From: Nocardioides cavernae | GTDB lineage: Bacteria; Actinomycetota; Actinomycetes; Propionibacteriales; Nocardioidaceae | Reading direction: 5' to 3' | Assembly (NCBI RefSeq): GCF_013410035.1 | Contig: NZ_JACCBW010000002.1 | Span: 310,001-374,000 of the forward strand | DNA length: 64,000 nucleotides | Part shown: positions 59,230 through 64,000 of the stretch, piece by piece | Layout: the number at the start of each line of letters is the position of its first letter | Position numbering within the stretch: position 1 is the first letter of the stretch | Notes under the pieces: model-generated | What the model saw: the letters and a program-made list of their open reading frames with translations, nothing else | Told to the model about the DNA's origin: nothing | Databases searched by the model: none | Translations under genes and position numbers: made by a program

Positions 59230-59676
59230 ATGCGCGCACTCGCCCTGCTCCTGGTCCTCCTGCCCACCCTCGCTGCCTGCTCCGGTGCGGACGGTCCGGA
59301 GGAGGGCGCCGGCAGCGCCGAGCAGGTCGCGCAGGCCCGCGACGAGGCCACCGCCGAGTGGCGCGCCGCGGTCGAGGCCGAGCTCGGGACGACGACGTAC
59401 GACTTCGACGCGCTCCAGCAGGACGCGGCCGTCGACTGCATGCGTACGTCGGTGGCGGACTGGACCGTCGAGCTCGCCCTCAGCGGCGACACCTCCACCT
59501 CGGGGCTGACCCGCGTCGGGCTCGAGCACGCGTGCGACGACGTCGTGGCGGCCTTCGACGAGGCAGTGGCCGCCGTGGAGGGCGCCGCCGACCCCCTCGA
59601 CCTCGTGTGCGACCCGGGGGTCGAGCTGTCCGCGGCGACCGCGCCCACCGCCGAGCTGGCCTGCGCCAACCGCTAG
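59230..59676 (+). CDS. putative lipoprotein
   Basis: A 148-residue protein. A short signal peptide ends in the lipobox LAAC at about residues 14-17, so it should be lipid-anchored. The mature part is acidic and helix-rich with cysteines in pairs (around DCMRTS, HACDD, LVCDP and LACAN), which probably form disulfides. No homologue is recognised. TAGCGT lies seven bases before the ATG. Its stop codon (CTAG) overlaps the antisense stop of the CDF gene by four bases. Confidence 0.78.
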   Translation: MRALALLLVLLPTLAACSGADGPEEGAGSAEQVAQARDEATAEWRAAVEAELGTTTYDFDALQQDAAVDCMRTSVADWTVELALSGDTSTSGLTRVGLEHACDDVVAAFDEAVAAVEGAADPLDLVCDPGVELSAATAPTAELACANR

Positions 59677-60743
59677 CCGGATCGCCGGTCGGACGCCGGC
59701 TGCGGGTCGGGGATCGTGTCGGGGAGGTCGCGGACCGGCATCACGACGACGTCGTGCACCTTCCAGTCCAGGCCGCGCAGCACGTCGACCGCCTCCTCGA
59801 GCTGCTCGAGGGACGGCGGGCGGCCCGTCGCCGACCGTACGAACGCCTCCACGTGGAAGACGTGGCCCTGGTCGCGCACGCGGCTGCGACTGTCGCGCAC
59901 CCACGGCAGCCGGCCGAGCGCGACGTCGACCTCGCGCGTCAGCGGGTGGGGGTGCTCGTCGTCGTAGGTCCGGGCGCGCTGGTCCATCAGGGCGGTCGAG
60001 GCGTAGTGCAGGTTCCTCCAGCCGTCCCGCACGATCGACAGCGAGATCAGCAGGGCCGCGCCGGAGTCGGCCCACCACCAGCCGATGCCGATGCCGACGA
60101 CGCCGGCGATGGTGCCGGCGGCGGTCATCCAGTCGGCCTTCTGCATGTCGGCGTCGGCGAAGAGCACCTTGTCGTGCAGCTCCTCGGCGAGCGGCAGCTT
60201 CATCCGGCCGAGGACGATCGGACCGATGCCGGTGTAGACCATGGCGGCGACCATCAGCCAGCCGGCCCAGAACGTGTGGCCCAGCAGGTGGACCGTCCCG
60301 ATCGGCGGGTGCTCGGCGCGCAGCAGGCTGGTCGCGGAGTCCTCGATGAGGAGCAGGCCGACGGCGAGCAGGGCGACCGCGGCGGTCAGGTGGCCGATGC
60401 CGGTCGAGCGGTGGAAGCCGTAGGGGTGGTCCGCGGTGGGGCGCCGCCGGCCGGCACGCACGGCCACCAGGAAGGCGATCGGCGGCACGAGCGCGAGGCT
60501 GTCCTCGACCCACGCGGTCTTCATGGCCTGCGAGCTGCCGGCGGTCGCGAAGACCACGGCGACGCAGGTGAGCATGTAGGCGATGGTCACGACCTCGAGC
60601 CGCTTCGCGCGGCGCAGGGCGCGCGCCTGCGGGGCCGGCAGCTCGACGTGGCCGAACCGGTGGCGCGAGCCTCCCGACGGCTCGCCCGGCTCGCCCGGCT
60701 CGCCCGGCTCGCCCGGCGCGCCCGGCTCGCCCGGCGTGCTCAC
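59673..60743 (-). CDS. cation diffusion facilitator (CDF) family metal transporter
   Basis: A 356-residue exporter. The N-terminal ~25 residues are built of GEPG/GAPG triplets encoded by tandem 9 bp units (60679-60732), an unusual collagen-like start. The six-helix domain has LVPPIAFLVAVRAGRRRPTADHPYGFHR and HDKVLFADADMQKADWMTA with the metal-binding Asp and His of helices 2 and 5. The cytoplasmic C-terminal domain (about 265-340) is the CDF dimerisation fold. Family members expel Zn2+, Mn2+ or Fe2+. GTG 60743 overlaps the short binding protein upstream. Confidence 0.88.
   Translation of the reverse strand: MSTPGEPGAPGEPGEPGEPGEPSGGSRHRFGHVELPAPQARALRRAKRLEVVTIAYMLTCVAVVFATAGSSQAMKTAWVEDSLALVPPIAFLVAVRAGRRRPTADHPYGFHRSTGIGHLTAAVALLAVGLLLIEDSATSLLRAEHPPIGTVHLLGHTFWAGWLMVAAMVYTGIGPIVLGRMKLPLAEELHDKVLFADADMQKADWMTAAGTIAGVVGIGIGWWWADSGAALLISLSIVRDGWRNLHYASTALMDQRARTYDDEHPHPLTREVDVALGRLPWVRDSRSRVRDQGHVFHVEAFVRSATGRPPSLEQLEEAVDVLRGLDWKVHDVVVMPVRDLPDTIPDPQPASDRRSG
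60679..60732 (-). repeat. tandem 9 bp repeat encoding GEP/GAP units
   Basis: Six consecutive units of GGCTCGCCC (one has a GCG in place of CTC) encode the low-complexity start of the CDF protein. Such runs can change copy number by slippage. The reading frame is kept because the unit is a multiple of three. Confidence 0.85.
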
Positions 60744-61189
60744 GCGCCACCGCCGTGGGCGTCGAGCCAGCGCTCGAGCTCGGACTGCAGGGCGTTCTCG
60801 CCCATCGGCACCATCATCACGTGCGTGGAGGTGTACGCCCGGGTGAGGCCGACCTCGTCCACCCAGGCGTTGTCCTCGGTGAAGCCGCCGACGGCGACGT
60901 CGATCTCGCCCTCGTCGAGCATCCGCACGAGCTCCTCCTCGCCCGCGACCGTCCACTCCACCTCGGCGCCGAGGTCGTCGGCGAAGCGCGTGACGAGCTC
61001 GGGCTCCCGACCGCCGGGGTCGCCGCCGTCGAGGTCGACCCACCCGGCCCGCGGGGACGCGCCGGCGCGCAGCACCCCCTCGGTCCGCACGTGGTCGAGC
61101 GTGCCGTCCGGGTCGGTGGGGATCGACAGCCCGCAGCCGCCCAGCAGCAGTGCTGCCAGGACGATCGAGACCTGCCGGACCGCGTGCAC
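60740..61189 (-). CDS. short solute-binding-like lipoprotein
   Basis: A 149-residue protein. The signal peptide ends at the lipobox LGGC (residues 17-20). The mature part matches roughly one lobe of a type 3 solute-binding protein: VRTEGVLRAG, LVTRFADDLGAEVEW and LDEGEIDVAVGGFTEDN are the elements seen at the start of such domains, but the second lobe is missing, as the usual length is near 250. It could be truncated or a sensor-like single lobe. Both its start (2 bp after the FAD gene stop) and stop (GTGA overlap with the CDF gene) are in a tight operon. Confidence 0.75.
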   Translation of the reverse strand: MHAVRQVSIVLAALLLGGCGLSIPTDPDGTLDHVRTEGVLRAGASPRAGWVDLDGGDPGGREPELVTRFADDLGAEVEWTVAGEEELVRMLDEGEIDVAVGGFTEDNAWVDEVGLTRAYTSTHVMMVPMGENALQSELERWLDAHGGGA

Positions 61190-61191
61190 GC

Positions 61192-62619
61192 CTACTCCTC
61201 GGACCGCCGCACCAGCGGGCGCGTGGCCGGCCCCTCGAGCACCTCGCCGTCGGCGGCGAAGCGGGACCCGTGCAGCGGACAGTCCCACGTCTCCTCGGCG
61301 TCGTTCCACTTCAGCAGCCCGCCCAGGTGGGTGCAGATCCCGACGACACCGCAGGAGCGAGCCGGCGCGGGACCGCTGCTGCCGGGCAGCCGCTCGCGCA
61401 CCGTGCGCGCCGCGCCGGCCGCGAGCGCAGCACCGACGCCGAGGTTGATCCGGGCGATCTCGCCCGCGTTCGACGGCGTCGTGCTCCGCCCGGCCAGCAC
61501 CTGCGCCCACGACGGCGCCTCCCCGAGGATGTCGGCGGAGATGGTCCGGGCGGCGACCACGGCGTTGGTCATGCCCCACTTCTCGTAGCCGGTGGCGACG
61601 TGGATCCGCTCGCTCCCGCGGGTGACGGGTCCGACGTAGGGCACCCCGTCGGGGCTGCTGTAGTCCTGCGCCGACCAGTGATGGGTCTCGCTCGTCCCCG
61701 GGTAGTGCTCGGCGGTCCAGGACCGGAGCGCGTCGAGGTGTGCGAGGTGGGAGTCCGTACGCCCGACGACGTGGCCCGCGCCGCCCACGACGAGGGCCCC
61801 ACCCGGAGCGTCGCGCACGGAGCGCGCGTCCGACCCGGCCGATAGGTACATCCCGTCCATCGGCTCGGCGCCCTCCAGGGCGAGCACGTAGGACCGTTGC
61901 GGCTCGAGGCGGGCGAAGTGCAGCCCGCGGTCGAGGATCGGCGTGCCCGTCGCGAGCACCAGCCGGTCGGCGGTCAGCTCCCGGCCGTCCTCGAGCCGCA
62001 CCGTGGGCCGTCCGCCCTTGGACACCGAGCGGACCCGGTGGCCCTGGTGGAGGGTGCCGCCGTGCTCGCGCAGCTGCGCGGCGAGCGCGCCCAGCACGTC
62101 CATCGCGTCGAGCTGTGCCTGGTCCGCCAGGGTCGTCGCGGCGACGTGGGGGAACGGCACGTCGAGCCGGTCGCGCCACACCACCGGCAGGCCGAGGGAG
62201 TCCGCCGCCCGGTGCTCCTGCTCGACCGACGACAGCTCGCCGTCGTCTGCGGCGTACGTCACCGCGGTCCGGCGCTGGTAGGGGACGCCGTGGTCGTCGC
62301 AGAAGCGCAGGAGCCACTCCATGCCCTCGCGGTTGGCGTCGACGTAGGCCGCGGCGACCTCCTCGGACTGGTGGCGCCGGATGCGGGACAGGTGCGTGCC
62401 CTGCAGCAGCGACACCTTGCCGGTCGTGCGCCCGGTGGTGACCGCGCCGACCCGGCGGGCCTCCACGCAGGCCACCCGCTGGCCCGCGCGGGCCAGCAGC
62501 AGCGCGGTCGTCAGCCCCGTCAGGCCGGCGCCGACGACGAGCGCGTCGAGGTGCTCGTCCTCGCCCGGCAGGGGCTCGTCGACGACCGGCACGGCGCGGT
62601 CGATCCACAGCGAGGTCAT
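61192..62619 (-). CDS. FAD-dependent oxidoreductase with C-terminal Rieske domain
   Basis: A 475-residue protein. The DAO-type FAD fold opens with VVGAGLTGLTTALLLARAGQRVACVEA near residue 26, and includes GTPILDRG and VGPVTRGSERIHVATGYEKWGMTNAVVAA. The last ~55 residues form a Rieske [2Fe-2S] domain, with C429-x-H431 and C447-x2-H450 as the cluster ligands. This combination is known from flavoprotein oxidoreductases (often annotated glycine oxidase-like). The ATG overlaps the stop of the small acidic gene by ATGA, so the two are coupled. Confidence 0.9.
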   Translation of the reverse strand: MTSLWIDRAVPVVDEPLPGEDEHLDALVVGAGLTGLTTALLLARAGQRVACVEARRVGAVTTGRTTGKVSLLQGTHLSRIRRHQSEEVAAAYVDANREGMEWLLRFCDDHGVPYQRRTAVTYAADDGELSSVEQEHRAADSLGLPVVWRDRLDVPFPHVAATTLADQAQLDAMDVLGALAAQLREHGGTLHQGHRVRSVSKGGRPTVRLEDGRELTADRLVLATGTPILDRGLHFARLEPQRSYVLALEGAEPMDGMYLSAGSDARSVRDAPGGALVVGGAGHVVGRTDSHLAHLDALRSWTAEHYPGTSETHHWSAQDYSSPDGVPYVGPVTRGSERIHVATGYEKWGMTNAVVAARTISADILGEAPSWAQVLAGRSTTPSNAGEIARINLGVGAALAAGAARTVRERLPGSSGPAPARSCGVVGICTHLGGLLKWNDAEETWDCPLHGSRFAADGEVLEGPATRPLVRRSEE

Positions 62620-62762
62620 GCGGTGTCCTCCTCGGCGTCGGCGTCGGCGTCCGCGTCGGCCTCGGCTCGGGCCGTCGGCTCGTCGGGCCGGTTCACCGGG
62701 TCGGTGTCGAGGTGGGTCTGGGGGTCGTCGTGGGGCCCGTCCGTGCCGGTGCGCTGGCTCAT
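62616..62762 (-). CDS. small acidic protein (48 aa), operon leader
   Basis: A 48-residue, highly acidic protein: MSQRTGTDGPHDDPQTHLDT at the start and an ADADADADAEED run at the end. AAGGAG seven bases before the ATG is a strong ribosome site, and the ATGA overlap with the oxidoreductase start indicates translational coupling. It has no hydrophobic segment and probably no stable fold. It may act as a chaperone, a metal buffer or just a translational leader. Its presence is supported mainly by the ribosome site and coupling. Confidence 0.68.
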   Translation of the reverse strand: MSQRTGTDGPHDDPQTHLDTDPVNRPDEPTARAEADADADADAEEDTA

Positions 62763-63082
62763 CTCTCGTCTCCTTCGTCGGGGGAGCAGGACAGCGACCC
62801 GTACCCAGGCACGGCGGTGTGCAGTCGGGGGTGCATGCATCTGCCCCGCAGGGGTACAGCGACTGCACGCCGGGATCGCTCAGCGCCTCCCGGCGGGCAA
62901 GCCGCGGGACCCGCCGGTCCTCTCCTCCCGTACGCCGTGCGAGGTGGGTCCGGCGGGTTCCGCACCATCACGTCGGCTCCCACCTCCTCCTCGGCTCGCA
63001 GGTGCCGGCCGAGCTCGCGGACCTCGGGGTGGGCGGGGCGCCTACCCCGCCGGCCGACCCACGTCGCGGGTTCGGCCGGGGT
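62763..63082. other. 320 bp gap with a nested inverted repeat
   Basis: The gap between the oxidoreductase operon and the HAD gene. No reading frame with local codon bias was found. At 62816-62871, GGTGTGCAGTCG pairs with CGACTGCACGCC (one G-U), and within the loop CCCC-GCA-GGGG can form a second hairpin, and TGCATGCA is a palindrome. The operon promoter must lie here, upstream of its ribosome site at about 62769-62774 (complement); no hexamers are convincing. The rest is GC-rich and featureless. Confidence 0.5.
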
Positions 63083-63757
63083 TCAGTCCGACCGCAGCGG
63101 CGCGCCCTCGAGGCTGTCGAGCAGGTCGCGCGGGCCGTCGTACACCCGGGTGGCGCCCGCGGCCGTCAGGCGCTCGGTGTCGATGCCGCCGCTGCGCAGG
63201 CCGAGGGCCGTCGCGCCCGCCGCCCGCGCCGCCAGCGCGTCCCAGGTGGCGTCACCCAGCACGACGGCCGCACCGCCTCCGGCCCGCTCGACGGCGAGCT
63301 GCACGGAGTCCGGGGCGGGCTTGCTCGCCGTGTCGTCCGAGCCCGTGACGACCGCCGTGAGGTGCCGGCGCACGTCGACGAGGTCGAGCAGGTCGTCCAC
63401 GAGGTCGGCCTCCGACGAGCTGGCCAGGACGAGCCGGTGACCGTGCGCGGCGAGCGCCTCGACCAGCTCGGAGGCCCCGTCGAGCCCGCAGACCGAGCGC
63501 AGGGCGCTCCGGAAGTAGTCGTCGTGCAGCTTGCGCACGTCGTCGCCGACGGCCGCCTCGGCGGGGTCGCCCGCGACGTGGGAGACCAGCCGGTCCCCGC
63601 CCATCCCGATCGCCTCGTGGATGCGCGTCGCGCTGACGTGGAGTCCGACGTCGTGGAAGGCGGCGTGCCAGGCGGAGACGTGCTCGTAGACCGAGTCGAC
63701 GAGGGTCCCGTCCAGGTCGAGCACGACGACGGGTCGCGTGGAGTGATCAGCAGGCAT
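63083..63757 (-). CDS. HAD-superfamily hydrolase (phosphatase)
   Basis: A 224-residue phosphatase. The nucleophile motif LDLDGTLVDSV lies near the N terminus, the cap helices follow, motif II is VLASSSEA, the lysine region SKPAPDS and motif IV VVLGDATWDALAARAAG. It is a subfamily IA enzyme of the phosphoglycolate-phosphatase-like group. Substrate unknown. ATG 63757 is chosen; a TACGTC hexamer lies six bases before it, a weak -10. It is divergent from the gene at the right edge. Confidence 0.86.
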   Translation of the reverse strand: MPADHSTRPVVVLDLDGTLVDSVYEHVSAWHAAFHDVGLHVSATRIHEAIGMGGDRLVSHVAGDPAEAAVGDDVRKLHDDYFRSALRSVCGLDGASELVEALAAHGHRLVLASSSEADLVDDLLDLVDVRRHLTAVVTGSDDTASKPAPDSVQLAVERAGGGAAVVLGDATWDALAARAAGATALGLRSGGIDTERLTAAGATRVYDGPRDLLDSLEGAPLRSD

Positions 63758-63881
63758 GGGAGGACGTACCCCGGCCCGGAGGGCGGCATGCGCGGGCCCG
63801 ATCGCCCCGGCGGGTGTGGTGTGGTGCCGTCCGCAGGAGCACCATCGAGGAGCAGGACGCCGTGCTGTCGAGGGGATTGAC

Positions 63882-64000
63882 GTGGAGCTGCTGCCGCAGA
63901 GCCGGGAGGCGCTGGACGAGTACGTCACACCGTCGATCGACGACGTCGAGGTGCTCCTGCGCGTGATCGAGGGCTGGGCCGTGCGTGCCGTGCCCGACTG
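63882..64000 (+). CDS. start of a gene running off the right edge (possible GAF-type sensor)
   Basis: From GTG 63882 an open frame runs to the window end (39 full codons), beginning MELLPQSREALDEYVTPSID and continuing DDVEVLLRVIEGWAVRAVPD. AGGGGA lies about five bases before the GTG. The opening resembles the N terminus of actinobacterial GAF-domain proteins (MELxPxSREAxDE), which often precede ANTAR or STAS domains, but only the first residues are visible. Assignment is tentative. Confidence 0.5.
   Translation, partial: MELLPQSREALDEYVTPSIDDVEVLLRVIEGWAVRAVPD

Noticed and set aside
1..64000. CRISPR array, prophage, insertion sequence or rRNA
   Set aside because: No regularly spaced repeats, integrase or transposase proteins, terminal inverted repeats with target duplications, or rRNA core sequence was found.

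Overview
The window is chromosomal DNA of a very high-GC actinobacterium, most likely a member of the Nocardioidaceae (Nocardioides-like). This is inferred from the codon use, a BldG-type STAS protein, a Tad pilus locus with an Ssd/HAD-IB/degenerate-Fic flank as in mycobacteria (Rv3654c-Rv3662c-like), a K+-independent proton pyrophosphatase, a lysine-rich tail on topoisomerase I, a GAF-ANTAR protein, and many genes that appear to be transcribed leaderless (a TANNNT or NANNNT hexamer 6-7 nt before the start codon and no Shine-Dalgarno). I see no phage, transposase, CRISPR array or rRNA; the only RNA gene found is a tRNA-Thr(CGT).

Layout. 1-7.8 kb: end of a sugar ABC permease, a soxR/GNAT pair divergent from an SDR plus a QueA-like gene, PAP2 phosphatase, NAD-epimerase, an EVE-like protein, a secreted beta-propeller and two VOC proteins. 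7.8-11.6 kb: a LytS/LytTR two-component system transcribed into a DUF485-like protein and an ActP-type symporter. 11.6-15.2 kb: RTX-type secreted protein, methyltransferase, membrane protein and a degenerate Fic protein. 15.6-21.6 kb: the Tad locus (HAD-IB, ssd with an apparent frameshift, tadA, tadB, tadC, then flp, tadE and a TadG-like gene), interrupted by an inverted acetyltransferase. 21.7-27.4 kb: DEAD-box MrfA-like helicase, divergent bldG, then hppA. 27.4-35.4 kb: MMPL transporter, phosphotransferase, methyltransferase, and a secreted sugar dehydrogenase paired with a Tat-exported sugar isomerase-like protein.

35.6-45 kb: topA, a secreted Vgb-like propeller, tmk-holB-alpha/beta hydrolase operon, OsmC, tRNA-Thr, AlkB and GtrA. 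45.7-54.8 kb: sdaA, an orphan OmpR-type regulator, a GAF-ANTAR regulator, SRPBCC protein, deaminase, a TetR/MFS divergent pair, amidohydrolase and ilvA. 54.8-64 kb: LysR/EamA divergent pair, HAD, VanY-type carboxypeptidase, PPOX protein, rhomboid protease, lipoprotein, a four-gene operon (small acidic protein, FAD/Rieske oxidoreductase, short solute-binding lipoprotein, CDF transporter), another HAD and the first codons of a gene running off the right edge.

Most of the window is housekeeping or ordinary accessory metabolism. The items I rate highest are the ssd frameshift, a pair of identically spaced TCCACAG elements upstream of both Tad transcription units, the SoxR-box promoter that would give a leaderless SDR mRNA, tandem Crp-like sites before hppA, the catalytically dead Fic homologue, and a small operon coupling a Rieske flavoprotein to a CDF exporter. 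I did not find clear evidence for a wholly new defence or mobile system.
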